A stretch of DNA of 64,000 nucleotides from Galbula dea (Eukaryota; Chordata; Aves; Piciformes; Galbulidae): contig VWZX01002936.1 in NCBI GenBank assembly GCA_013399015.1, forward strand, positions 558,001 to 622,000, read 5' to 3'. Each line of letters starts with the position of its first letter. Positions within the stretch are counted from its first letter, which is position 1. Below the pieces are notes generated by a model. That model ran no database searches, was not told where the DNA came from, and was given only the letters and a program-made list of their open reading frames with translations. Both the position numbers and the translations under genes were made by a program. Below, in pieces: positions 12,901 to 25,700 of the stretch.

Positions 12901-15900
12901 ACGTTTAAAGGGGCAGAGCTGTGTTTGGGCTCTGAAGGTTTCTGCTACTTTTAGTCCACCCCTTAAGCTTGACATAACACTTTTTCCATGCTTATATATA
13001 TGTGCAAGTGCCAATTTGTCTCCTTTCTTATTAGTCTTTAGCCAACTAGCCTATTTTGGCCTAGATTAGTAGAAAGCAAAGCTCTTAAAGATGAAATTCT
13101 TACAAATTCTGTGAATACTGGGAACAGAATATAAGCATGTTAGAATATTCCCATTGTAGGAAGATGCAGTGGACTATACAGCTCATTAGATACAACAGGA
13201 TTAAAAAGAAATAACTTTCCCTTCAAGGTAGTAAAAGCTTCCCTCAACATCTGCTAATGCTATTTTCCACATATGCTTCAAGTAGTTGCTAAATTAGAAA
13301 AAGCAAGGCTGTTGATTGTCTTGAAAGGATGCCCATCACTCTGGAGAAAGTGTTTCAGTCATACTGAAAAAATGAGTACTCAGCCTGTAAGAGCTGAAGC
13401 ATTCTGCTTCACTGTTTTTTAAATCTCTGACATTTTCAGAAAGTGGCAAGAAGTGGGCTAAAAGAGTGAAAACTTGCAATATTTTCAATTTTAAATATTA
13501 TTTTTTCTATCAAAAATATTAATTAATACAAAAATTTTTATAATCTTGACTACAAAAATTAAACATTAGGTTTGACATCAGTACAAAACTACTTTTCAAA
13601 CCCAAATGATCATTATCTTATTTTACTAGAATAAGAAAAAAAGGCATTTAAAAATAACATTTAACTCCAAAGTAGCCAACTTTTCACTATGATGTGGTAA
13701 TGAATTAGAAGTTACTAGATACAGTCTTAAAAAAAAAAAAATGGAACAAAACAAAGAAACTCCAGAACAAACAACAAAAAACTTGCACAAAAGATAGAAC
13801 TCAAAAGCTGGTAATGACCAAAACAACAGAGGGAAAAAATTTTCAGGTAGTTGGAGTCTATGCTCACCCCATTAGTATTAAAGTGAAAGAAGAAAGTGTA
13901 AAGCAAGGTTATTACTTTGAAATGCCAGAAATGGATGCACAAATATGGCTAACACCACAAATACACAATTAGTTTAGCTAAATGCTTATTTTTCTCAGAA
14001 TAAAACCTCAATCAGAAGTCAAAAATGTGGTTGTAAAAATATTCAGAATCAAGAAATCATTAAGAGACCATTCTAACCCTTTTGGGCTAGAAACAAAAAG
14101 CCTCTGAAATTTGTTTTCTGTTCTCTTTCATGCCTACTTTTTTTTCCCCCTTTTTCTCTTCTCTGCAGACAGTCAAGGTTGTGTATTTGCTTTACAGCCC
14201 TTCTCTCCATCTGTGCAAGCATACTGAACCCAGCTTAAATGCCTTGGCCTCCTACCATCTCCTGAATCACACAGAGAACTTCTGCATTAATGGAGGGAGT
14301 TAAAAAGGAAAGCTAGTCTGCAAAACTCATTTCTGAAAAATAGCCACCTTGCCAAAGCTAGCTGATTTAATTCAGCACAGATTAATCTCTCTTCATTTTA
14401 GGGATCCAGGGCTGTGAAATAAAGTTTGAAATTTGGGACTCAAAACCCATTTGTAAAGCTGCCTTAGGAAAGGAGCCAAGAGCTGCTTATCACCAGTTCT
14501 GGTTTTTGCAACCAGTGAATCCATACAAATGAAACACATTCAGTTTGCTAACTTTTTTTCACTTTAATATAATCTTTTCATCAACAGTATAAGAGTCACA
14601 TCCTTCAACTCACATCCTTCTAAAGAACATTTAATTGTAGCCATCTGCAGACTAGAAATCATGGCCTTTTACTTCTTGTAAATTCCTGAACAGTTTCTTC
14701 CCTATTACATACATTTCTGTACTGTCATGATAACCATACAGAACACACAGGATAAAATACAGCTTGGGGATCAGCACACATTAAAGAGGAGTCCTTTAAT
14801 TAGATGCATCACTACTATTCAACTGTACCAATGTTCTGCTTAACAGAACAAATAGGTTTTCTCTTGGTTTTTGACCTTTTATAAACAGTCTTTCACTAAT
14901 AAAACATGTTTCTGATAGACCCCAGGCTTTTGTAAAGAAATCAGTTTTCCAGTTCTGTTTCCCTGGCAGACTCCCTATTGCTTCAAAAGAAACCTTCTCT
15001 ATCTGCAGCTTTCACTTGTATTTTTGTTTCAGGCTATAGAAAAGTTAAAAACAAGAGCAGATATAGTTAAAACCAAAATAAATATATATAGTTTAAAAAC
15101 AAAATAAATCTCCAAGTGCTACCTCCCAGATTTCCATTTAAGTTCACTGAAGTTAATGGAAAAAAACCCAATAACACTGAACTGAGAAGGATTTCAACCA
15201 AACAGTCATATTGCTTTATTCTTGTGGCTGAAGTGCCACAAAAGTTTCCAGATTTTTAGCTTAAAAATTTCAAACAAATGTCTAAGAGCCATTATTTACT
15301 TATCAGTTATTGTCAGCACACCCTCTGACACTGCAGAGTGTCCAGCAGAGGTACAGTCCTTTACACTAGGAAACAGTGGGATAACTACTGAAGCATCTGA
15401 GGAATAGAAAGGATACATAGTCTAGGCACAGGATTGACAATTGCTCCCATGACTCCTGAAGTCTTAGGAAAGTTATGTAACTCCTTTCCTTCAATTTCCT
15501 CCTCTATAAAATCAGAATATTAAGACTTAACAACTTTGAAGTATATGATGAACATTAAGTCATACTTGTAAGCTGCCTTGAAGGCAAAAAACACTACATG
15601 AAGGCTAAGTATCACTCCCAACATCAGAAATTCATGTTGTATTCTTTCCTCCTCCATATATATAAAGGCAGGAAATTATTTTACCAAGGAGATTGACAGC
15701 ACCTGGAAATTGTAGGCAGCCACCCTCTAAATGACTGTGAATGAGTCACTTTAAAGTACTATGGTTCTTTAATCAGTGAGACTCTATTGTTCTGGTATAT
15801 ATTGTCAGAAACATATCATGGAAATGTTTGTAAGAGAGGAATTGTCACTGGGGACTACCTGCCAACTGGTACAGAAACCAGCAGGGGGAAACTTCTCTTT

Positions 15901-16963
15901 GATGGAAGAGGTGTTGTACATATTCCAACATCCTCATCCCAAAATATGTATTTCAGCCCTTGTCAGAGAGAAGCTGTGGTGATGTCTAACACCAGCAGCA
16001 GCAGAACTTGATCAAGACCTAAATTCAACCCTGTTACCTTATGCTGCATATACCTCTACATTACTTTTCCCCATACATATCATTACCAGTGTCTGTCCTT
16101 ATGAGAAACAAACAAGCCCAAAACAAAAACACCCCAAGCCCAAAACACCAAAAACAAACCAAAAAACCAAACTGAAGAAGAAATGCAACTTATGTTCAAT
16201 GTACCTCAAGACATCAGATGAAGAAGTAACACTGACAAAAGATACTTTAATCAAAATTGACAGTAAGAACTATTTCTGGCTCTTTTAAATGATTCCCAGC
16301 CATATCCTCAGCAAGTTTAAGATAGTTTTCTTGTTGTTACTGGAGCTCTGCTGCTTAACAGGGGATAAAGATAGGTCATTCAAAAGCTAAGAAACAACTA
16401 AAGCACCATGTGATGTATCTGAAGATTAATTTCTATTGAAATTTCATTCTTTATAGCTTCATCTTCTGATGGTTTGCATCCATTTGTCTTTGCAGGAGGC
16501 AAGTTTATTAATGACACCTATAGTATAAGGACATGAGCTGTTTGGGTTTGACCTTGTGCAAATTAAATAATACTGACAGACATTCTCTGTGGCAGTGACA
16601 ACACATGCACTTGCATTTAAAAAACTAAACTGGAGCACTCAGGCTACCTTAACACCCATCTAGAGTGCCCAAATGCATTGTTTTGGAACTCAACATGAGA
16701 CAATCCTTTGATTTCTGCTCAAAGACCAAGGGTCTTTAGTTAAAAATATTTATCATTCACAACCTCAAAAGGTGGTCTTATGTATCTCAGAAACAGAATA
16801 CTTAAGTGGAAATGATAAAATCTGTAGTTTTCCTCCTATCTCATCTGCATAAGGCTGCAAAATGTCTCATATCTTAGTTTTAGCTTTGAAGTCTAGTACT
16901 TTGACATCAAGGGTTACATTTAAACTGCTAGAACATATCTTCTGAAGATGTTAAGCAAGTTCA
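9979..16963. other. AT-rich unique sequence, no gene seen
   Basis: No supported gene or young transposon. The only structures I notice are simple A-rich runs (for example 13730-13741) and an A/C-rich tract at 16106-16172, listed separately. Confidence 0.55.
16106..16172 (+). repeat. A/C-rich low-complexity tract
   Basis: Nearly all bases are A or C. The motif 'aagcccaaaac' occurs twice about 22 bases apart, so this looks like a decayed short tandem repeat. No coding potential. Confidence 0.75.
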
Positions 16964-17142
16964 ACAGTATCTTGTATATTGAAAACCTGTTTCATCACTT
17001 TTCATCTTCTCATTTCTAGACTTACCAAGCCCAGCTCCTTTAGTCTTTCCTCACAGGTCTTATTTTCTAAACCTCTTATTCCATTTTCTCCAGCTTGTCT
17101 ACATTCTAAGAGTGATGTCCAAATCCAACACAATATACTTTT
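16964..17142 (-). mobile_element. ancient CR1/L3-like LINE relic
   Basis: Read on the plus strand, the segment follows the antisense of the old amniote CR1/L3 3' region: 'tcttctcatttctagactta', 'aagcccagctcctttagtct', 'ttcctcacagg' and 'ttctccagcttgtctacatt', then 'gtccaaatccaacacaat'. The order and spacing match my memory of the L3/CR1 consensus, but divergence is high and no octamer tail remains. Boundaries are approximate. Confidence 0.6.
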
Positions 17143-19033
17143 TCATAACAAAGTAGTATCCAAACTGCAGTTATCTCAAGCATGAGTATGGTAAAACCTT
17201 CAGCAATATCTATTATCTTCATAAAAATATAACTGAGCCTCCCAACCCTTGAGATTTTGGTGTGTGCATATTTTCCTGGCACACAGTGGTGAGAAAAGTG
17301 AATTACATGTTACCAAGAAAAAAAGAAAGTAAGTTTTGCTGTCTTGTCTATGAGGAAATGACAGAAAATATAAGTCAACACTAAAGATACCAACACTGAG
17401 GTGAAAAATAAAAATAACTTTTAAATGCATTCATTCTTCATCTCCTGTTTCCAAACTGTATACTGGGATTTTGGACAGTTCAGTTGGTGAGGTTTGAACA
17501 CTTCCCACTTTTGATATACTGCAGTGCTTCATATAAGTAACAAAGCAAAAGGTATCCCTGAAAACTCTTTCCTTTGCTACATTTAGGAGAACAAGATATC
17601 TACTGACCAGGTGTTCTCTCTGCACTACAATAATGGAAATGACAAGTACTTAGTCCATCCTATGAATTTTATAACTTGATTCTTAACACCACTTTGCATT
17701 TCCTGTTTCCAAAGGAGAATAAATACAGTCACACACAGCTAGACCAGGTTTTTGGCCTTATACATCATGATTGGTGTTGGGAAGAATACTATGGAAAAAT
17801 TGAAGCAGAAAGTCTTATTTGGATTAAGTTCTTTCACATCATCTCTAAGAATTCAAATGGCTTAAGGTCAGAGAAAGCAATTTCCACATGTACTTTCATT
17901 GTGCACCAAGTTCTGTCTTCAGTAGATACAATTCTTCAATTTAACATTGATTTTGACTTGATAATTTTAGAAGTGACATGAGAAAAGTAATGTAGAAGGC
18001 ACAGGGAATCATGCCAGTAGAAGTTAAAGGCTCAAAACACTTCTGAAGAGCATGAGGTTAAGAAAGCCTCTCTATTCATCTTACTTAACACTGTATAAAG
18101 AGAGGTGCAAACTTACTCCTAGACAGCTTTTTTTCTTCATTTATGCCTGTTTCCAGAGGTGATAAAAATCAAATATATGTTAAGCCAACAGACAACTCAG
18201 CATAAAAAGACTGCAAAAAGGTGAAGGACCACTTAATTCTCAAGCTATCACAGACAAGCATAAATTTAATTTTTATCAGGGGGAAAAGCAAGCAAAACCC
18301 TGTTGAAGGAACTGAAAAGTACCCATTCACCTTTGATTTTCAGAAGTATGTCCAATGCAAGCCCTCAGAAGCTTTGAAAGGGAGTTGTAAGTTGTCAGGC
18401 ACTTCCCAAGCAGATAATGCCTCTTTTGCTATCAGGTAGACTTTTTTATTTTTCAAATGAAGACTAAAATAACTCTGATGCTGGAGTTCTGAACAACCTG
18501 ACATGTTAGTGTGTTTTCTGTGTTGCAAAATAAACAGTATAACTCCAATACTCAAGGCATTAACCTAGGTTATTGATAACTTGATTCAAAGCATTACTCT
18601 CCTACATCACTGTAGAGATAATTGTACTTCCATCTGGAGTACTCTTCTCTAAATTCTAACTGTTCTGATGCCTGGAGAAGGACAACCACCACAGCATGTC
18701 CTGCCTTTCTGCAGTACCATTTTCACAAGAATGTGCCCCTTTTATTCACAGCCCTTTTTGTTGTGCTGTATCCATCAGCCCTTGGACTTGATATTTCAAT
18801 GCATGAGTTCTCAAGTGATAATTCATCAGCACAAAATTTGCAGTTACTACTTATCTTCAAAACAGTTTTATAAAGATGTATATAGGCACAAATAGGTAAT
18901 GACTAATAATAACACCCATTTCATCAGTAAATCAAGAAGTGCTGTCCAAAGCTGTCCAGCATTAAAATCTACACTTCAGAGCTGAAGGAACTGAGTTTCA
19001 GAAAGGAAAGTCCCAAATATTAAAGTCCCTTTA
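17143..19033. other. AT-rich unique sequence, no gene seen
   Basis: Contains a 101-codon open frame (17676-17981, +), but its composition (rich in I, F, L, H, N, S) and lack of splice or domain signals give no support for a gene. No repeat recognised. Confidence 0.5.
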
Positions 19034-19230
19034 CCAGAGGGTGGTGGAGCATTGGAACAGGCTCCCCAGGGAGGCTGTCATGGCCCCTACTCTCATGGGA
19101 TTTAAGAAGCATTTGGACAAGGCACTTAGGCACATGGTGTGACTATGGAGTTGTCCTGTGCATAAACAGGAGCTGGACTAGATGATCTTAATGGGTCCCT
19201 TCCAACTCTAGCTAGTCTGTGATTCTGTGA
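19034..19230 (+). mobile_element. CR1 LINE 3' end, short copy
   Basis: Starts within the ORF2 C-terminal codons ('gagggtggtggagcattgga', equivalent to RVVEHWN). It continues through 'ggcacatggtgtgactatgg' to the tail 'ttccaactctagctagtctg' and a final octamer-like 'tgtgattctgtg'. The tail is of the same type as the copy at 9480-9978. It is a 5'-truncated, dead copy. Confidence 0.88.
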
Positions 19231-19460
19231 AATATGACCACACCATTGGCTGAGGCAGGTGGCAGAAGCCAGGTTTCCTGTACCTTGTAATCTCTGCACC
19301 AGACTGACAACTCAAAAATCCCACCACGGTTTACTGACCCTTTGTAAACCTGGGCAATAAAGTTAAAAAGGAAACATGTCAGCCCACATAAATTGTTTAA
19401 CTGTTCAGGGTCACCTGAACTTTCCCTTTTCTTTTTTCTTTCATTTGAACCACAGGTTAA

Positions 19461-19794
19461 GGTCTGTTGGTTAAGATATTGTGTTCTCACCACTGCGGCC
19501 CGGGGTTGAGTCCCAGTCAGGGAAGCTTTGTAGCTGACTTGGTCTAGGGAATCCTGCTGTGGCAGGGGGGTTGGACTAGAAGACCATAGAATCATCAGAG
19601 TTGGAAGGGACCTCAAAGATCATCTAGTTCTGACCCCCCTGCCTGGCAGGGACACCATCCACTAGATCAGGTTGCCCCGGGCCCCATCAAGCCTTATCTT
19701 AAAAGCTTCCAGGGATGAGGCTTCCACAACCTCTCTGGGCAACCTGTTCCCCTGTTGAGATCCCTTCCAACCCCTGACATTCTGTCATTCTGTG
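19461..19794 (+). mobile_element. tRNA-Glu-headed, CR1-tailed SINE-like element, split by a CR1
   Basis: The head at 19461-19524 aligns without gaps to positions 9-72 of vertebrate tRNA-Glu(CUC) as I remember it, with about 50 of 64 bases matching. It keeps the CTC anticodon (19486-19488), the 'gcggcccggg' variable/T-arm junction and the acceptor end 'gtcagggaa'. A 16-base linker leads to a CR1-type tail starting at 19541 (ggtctagggaatcc) and running to about 19584. The tail resumes at about 19752 with 'gttgagatcccttccaaccc' and ends in two octamer-like copies near 19794. The middle is occupied by a minus-strand CR1. A tRNA head plus LINE tail is the build of a SINE mobilised by the LINE, but a one-off chimeric retrocopy is also possible. 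The first 8 tRNA bases are not recognisable. Confidence 0.72.
19585..19751 (-). mobile_element. CR1 LINE 3' end nested in the tRNA-Glu/CR1 element
   Basis: On the plus strand it opens with the reversed octamer 'catagaatcatc', then 'agttggaagggacctcaaag', 'atctagttctgaccccc', and 'gaggcttccacaacctctct'. It stops at 'gggcaacctgttcc', a 5'-truncated antisense CR1 of about 167 bases. Both flanks belong to one plus-strand CR1-type tail, so this copy inserted into the SINE-like element and is the younger of the two. Confidence 0.85.
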
Positions 19795-22700
19795 CTTACT
19801 GCATCATATCAACCATTAAACACAAAACCAGTTGATTTGCAATAATTCCAGCTTTAAAGTGAGAGCTCTAAAGACTCAGTACTAGAAGCATGTTGCTAGT
19901 AGAAGTACAGCCTTGGTGCATACTAAATGTGGATATAAAATGTAGCCTTCATGAATCTGAAGCATTGATACTAATGAAAAGGGCCAGGCAGGTCTTGTTC
20001 ATACATTTCCATAGAGTGGTGTGAATACTCATGAGTCCTAACCTCTGAAGTTGTGCCATGCCTTTTCCAAGACTGCTTCTCCAGAGGATCTTAAATGTTT
20101 CACTCTTTGTGAATAAAAAAGTAATAAAAAAAAGTATCACTATTCAGGATGGCTCTTAAGACTGCTGTTGATCAAGAAAATTTAAGATGGGGAAAAAAAA
20201 ATCATAGGAAATATAATTTCAGAACCTGAAGTGTTGCCAGACTTTTGTTAGCTGCCTTTATGTTCATTAAATAATAGGGCCAGCAAGTCCCCTACACAGA
20301 AGCATTAACCCTGATTAAATCCCCGATGTCCATTTAGGCAAGAGAGTATGACTTGGCAATCCTGCTTTCTCCCTTGCAAACGGCCCCTGAACAAGAGGAT
20401 TTTTCATTAGCTGAAGCTTCCTTTACACTAGCAGACTCACTAAAGGGAAGGATACACTGGTCTGACCTCTCAATCTGTGCCTTTGTTTGCAGGTAGCCAC
20501 TGCCTTGTTGATAATCACAGTTTTTAAAACTGTTAGGCTTAGGAATTTAGCCAAAGAAGAGACACATAAAGAGGTGGTGTTGTCTATATCAAGATAATTC
20601 TATAACCCAGCCCCCTAGTAAACACTTTATGACCAATGCCAAGCAAGTAATTGCTGCAAACTCTAAAAGGAAGAGTGATCATAAAATAAAATGCAGCTTC
20701 CATAATGTCTTTTATTCCTTCTAAAACCAGTTACCAGCAGTTAGCCTTCTTCTGCAGCCACTGCAAAACAAGCACTGAATAGAATGGAAGTGTTCAAGAC
20801 TAGCACCAATGCAACAGAGCTGAAAATGGAAGGCAGAAATACTAGAAGTTCAGAAGGACAAAAGCCTCTGCTGCCTAAAGAAAACATTAGGTAAAACACA
20901 TTGCTTCCAAGCCTGTATGTAGAATTAGTAACATTTTCAAAGTGATCACTTTTATCAACTGTGCCATAATATTTACCACAGCTCAAATTTAGATTTTTAG
21001 GAAGTTCTCTTAATTAGAGCAGTAGTCATTACTGCTTCAGTACCACTCTTCATCTGGGTCTGATAACAGTATTAAAAGACTGAAAGTTTTATTGTTACCT
21101 ATTTCATATTAGTGACTGGATTTTAATAGTTGCTTCCCTACTGTCTTACCCAATATACACATCTCTCTCAGTAGTAATCACTAGATTTTACTGACTATAA
21201 AATAATTCTGTGACTGGACAGGTATTTTACAGTATTTTCTTACAATAAAAAGTGTTAACTGGGTGTCTCAGTCTCCCAAATAAATTATAGTGCAGAAATT
21301 AAATCCTATGGAACTAGCCAAATCTTTGGATTTGGTAAATGTCAGCAGGGGAATTTATACACTGGCAAAAAACTTGGTCCTACAAATTTACTAATATATA
21401 TTCAGACACATTGCAGCATTTTTGTGGAGGCATAAAATTGTATCCATCCCATTCCTGCCTGATGGAAGTATCTGACAGCCAAGAATATCTGGAGTATTTG
21501 AACTTTACTACTACCTTCCTTGCACACTTTCTGCATTCTAGGAGTCCTGCTTTTTGTAGGAGACACAGAAACCAGGGGAACAAGGGAACAGCTAAAGCTA
21601 GCAACAATAGGATGCACCTAGGACATGACTGTGTTAAAAGCTCAGCTTTATGCCACACTTCTCTCTAATGTTTCTTTGTAAGAGTTCTTGAAAGGACTAT
21701 GTTTAAAAAGGGTAACTTTCCTAACAGAGGTGACATAATAGCAGAACTTCAAACACAAATCCCACTAGAACTCTCTTGATTGAGATTGTGTGCATTCATG
21801 TTCATCAGATGTCCACTAGTTTCCTCATCTCAGGGGACACCTGCTGAAAAATGCTTCTTTACTGCTACTCTCTCTTGCTCTACAGAGACCACCTCCAGAT
21901 TAGTGAAAGAAACTCCTGCCTGTTAAGTTGTTAGACTCAGCTGGAATTGGCACAATGATGCCCACCAGGGTGATTTTTAAGAGAGTGAGAAGGGAGACCT
22001 CATGAAAGCTTCCAACTGGAAGCATATTTTTAGGTGCCATTTACAATTCACTGCAAGCAAGAGTAGCTCTTAAAACTACAAAGCAGCTCTGGTAGCTATG
22101 GGGGGCCTTAACAGCTGTGACATTTGGTAGGGATAGGGAAACCTTTTGAACTAATGCAGTCACACTTTGGGGATGTTGGGTGTGGGAGGGGGCTAAGGGG
22201 AAGGAATCAAATAATGACAAACTTTTAATATTTTTAAAATAGGTGCCCAAAGTTACATTGCTTAGGCACAACTTCTTACAATAAGAATCCCACCCATAGG
22301 GTTTAAAAGGGGTTCTTAAGCATTTGGATTTTACAAGGTTTCTAAGATCTACAGTTTCATAAAAGAGCCTTCTGCCAGCTTTCTTCCCCTAGATTATCCC
22401 TGACATTTACCTTTGTCAGGATGCCTATATACACATTAAAATATGACCAAGACCTAGAGGTTCCCTTAACTGAGTGATAATCCAACTACTTCTAGTTACT
22501 TAAATAGATTACAAACTCAAAGAATAAGGTCAACATTGTCACACTGAATACAGTTATAGCACTTAGACCTGCTTAAATCCTACAACATTCAAGAGAAATA
22601 AGTATATCAGTCATTAGAAATTAATTTGTTGCATTTTTCAAGGAAAGCAGCAGATTCTGATTTGTGAATTCTGTCACTCCAGGACAACCAGCTTATTTTT

Positions 22701-25700
22701 CAGTTGGATTCCTTACAGGAGGTAGTTAAGGATAAAGGATTTAACAAAGTATTCATTTCAAAAAGAGTATTCATAACCAAACTTTATCAGGTAGTCTAAA
22801 GATGCAATACTGGCTCCTGAATCAAAGAAAACATAAATCAATCTCATGTGAAAAATACCTTTACTATGAATCAGCTCATTAACATTTCAAGGGACTGTGT
22901 TAACACCCTTCCCCAAATACATAATGTATGGATCTATAAGTTCCTCTAAAATGTTACCTAAATCTACCAAACTGACCATGCTATCAGCTCTCACTGACTC
23001 TGACACTTCTGCCTTGTCATGCTCCAGAATTAACATCATATTTTCTGACCCTCATTCCTGTGGAAAAATCTACTTGCCAATTCCACATTTCAGCTCTGAA
23101 ACTTCTTCCCCTCAAAGATGCACTACTTCTGTGTCACAGCTCCCTTTGGACTTTGATAAAACAACAAAACTAAAAAACCTCCTAGTTTTGATGCAGAGGT
23201 GAAGATTAGCAATGAGAATTCTGTGATGGATAAGGAGCTAATTAAAAGAGATGCAAAAAACCCCAGTGTTTGATAGAAAGTAAAAGGCTGGTGATAGGTT
23301 GTAAACAGCTTCTCTTAGGTTTTTATTTAATGATCTTAACACAAAAAGGTAAAATTATGCTAATGAAATTTGCTGATATTGAAATTTATGCAGTATTATC
23401 AATAGAGTGGGATTGAAATATTACATTGAAAGAGGGAGATATCAGAGAAGGCTGCAGTGGAAGGAAAAAGATTTAAATTGTGGGGGAATAGTACAAAGTC
23501 ATGCATTAAGATATGACTATTTTTCTGTAAACACAACTGGAAATAACAGCAGGAAATAAGATAAAATAAAAAAGGTAAATCTGATCCTGAACATGTAAAA
23601 TTAGTCATTTTTAGTAAGGAAAGGGAGGCATTAACATTATTATAAAAGATACAAGTAAGAATTTCTCTTGGTTAATATATAATTCTGTACAGCTGTATTT
23701 GAGAAAGAGATTCAAAGTGAATCTCTGATGGAAAGAAGAACCTGTATAACAATAACTAGGATGGATGAAAGGAAATTAACAGCTTGAATTTTCAGCATAC
23801 AAAAGTTAGGGAGAAAGGAGAAAATGAGGTATATGTCAGTAAATAAACACCAGAGACAGAGAAAGTTAATTTCAAATGGAAGGCAGCAAAATATGTTTAT
23901 ATTGACCCTGTAACATTGTAATCAGAAATTAGAGTTCCCAATATGAGAAAGATGAGGTCCTACAATAAAAGCAGTAAAACAAACAGGAAGGGAAGAAACC
24001 TAGGTTTCAAGAATGAGCTTAAGCAGCAAGAAAGGAACCTCCAGATTTATGTTCTATTGATCCCAAACAACTGTGTTGCACAGAACTCTTCCCAAGTTTT
24101 GTCTTTTGTTGTTCTGCATCAACACATCCTTCATGAGATTGCACAGAGGCCTGAGGGTTTATGATAAGAATGCAGACTGTCTCCTGCTTGCAGCTTCACC
24201 ATTTAAGCATACAGGGATGAAGGAGTGTCAGGCAATGAGAGAGGACATTGCAGAAATACCTAATTCATTCTAACACACTGCTATTTTGAAGTAACTTCTT
24301 TAAAAACAAATGGTTCCTCAGTTAGTAGGAAGTTCCACAGCCCTTTGTATGGGAATCAAAAGCTGGTTTCAGCAAAGTGACATTCCATGGGCCTTTGTCC
24401 TTAGATAAGTTGGTTTTTTACCTAAGTAACATTTGATAGTGTCTTGCAATTGGATTAATCACATTGGATTTTAGGCTAACCTACTTCCCCAGGTCTGTTT
24501 GACTAACTCATATTTAAACAAAACAGCATTTGTCATTACATGCTCTGAATTATGGGAAACCTCAAGCTTCTGACAGAGGCTATACAAAATTTAGTTTTGA
24601 TAAGTAGAAGAAATGTTTACCAACCTATTTTTAAAGCACCTCTCCTAAGATTTCTGAGAGTTCTTTGCCCATCACAAGATCCAATCAAACTACCACCAAC
24701 AGGGAGATATGCAGCCTTTTTTCTTGTCCCTAAAGGTCTCTTTCTAACCTAAGAAAAGGATTACTGATGTAAGGAGCAGAGCTAACTAGAGAGCCTAGTG
24801 ATTTTGTTATAGTCCTCCAGTGAGACTGTACCTTTTGACATCCATTTGTTATACATTCCCCTTTGGATACAGGATGCTTAAGGTCACAGTTATGCTTCAA
24901 CAGTGAATCCACAGCTATGGGAGAAGAAGCAGAGCAGATTTTTATGGCACTACTCTATTCATTTACCAAACTCATTAATGAAGGTGAAATGTGCCCCAGC
25001 TCCTTTCTTGACTGTCTTGCTGCAGAAATCATGTTAGTGTAAAATGTACCTTTATTCTCAGGGATTTTAGGAGATGAATGACAAGCTACAATCATTAAAA
25101 TATTCCTGAGGCAATGTAGATGCCAAATGTCACATCCTGTAATGTTGTAATGCTTCAAGAGAACTTTAGGATTACACAGAAGCCTGGAAGCAGAGGAACT
25201 GGTGACTTTCATTGAGTTTTAAACTCTGCTGGTTACAGGTGATGTTGTAACCTAGATCACAGTAAATACTTAAGACTCTTAAGGTATTCCCATTTGAAAG
25301 GAACAATGACAATCAGGGAGGCATAAGAATCATGAAGCCTACCCATTACCAGCAATACAGCTATTTTGTATTATTTGTAGTTCCTACTATCTTTGATCTT
25401 TGCTGACCCTTTATCTATGGAGAGGTTACCTCCCTATGTCCATTTAACTGTAGCTATACTGAACTGCTGGGTTGGTTGAAAAAAAACAATAAGTGTAGTA
25501 GGTCTGACAAAACCAACAGTTCAAAGGGTGGGGAATTTCCACCTTACCTATTTGAACATACACATCTCTCATTGCATTTAGAAAAGCACTCCAGGAGCTT
25601 ATCTCATGTTGGCTGGCACTGCACTGTGGACTCAAAGCAAACAACCTGCACTCCTTTTGCATGCAACTAAATCAGAGGAGGTACTCCAGCAATGTTTCAA

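Noticed and set aside
19453..19524. A functional tRNA-Glu gene
   Set aside because: The first 8 bases do not match, the T-loop is altered (ggttgag instead of the usual ggttcga), the acceptor stem cannot pair, and a CR1-type tail follows. It is a SINE head or pseudogene.
19212..19616. The longest open frame in the window (134 codons, minus strand)
   Set aside because: It runs through the CR1 3' end, unique sequence, the antisense of the tRNA-Glu head and part of the nested CR1. No domain, and repeats explain the sequence.
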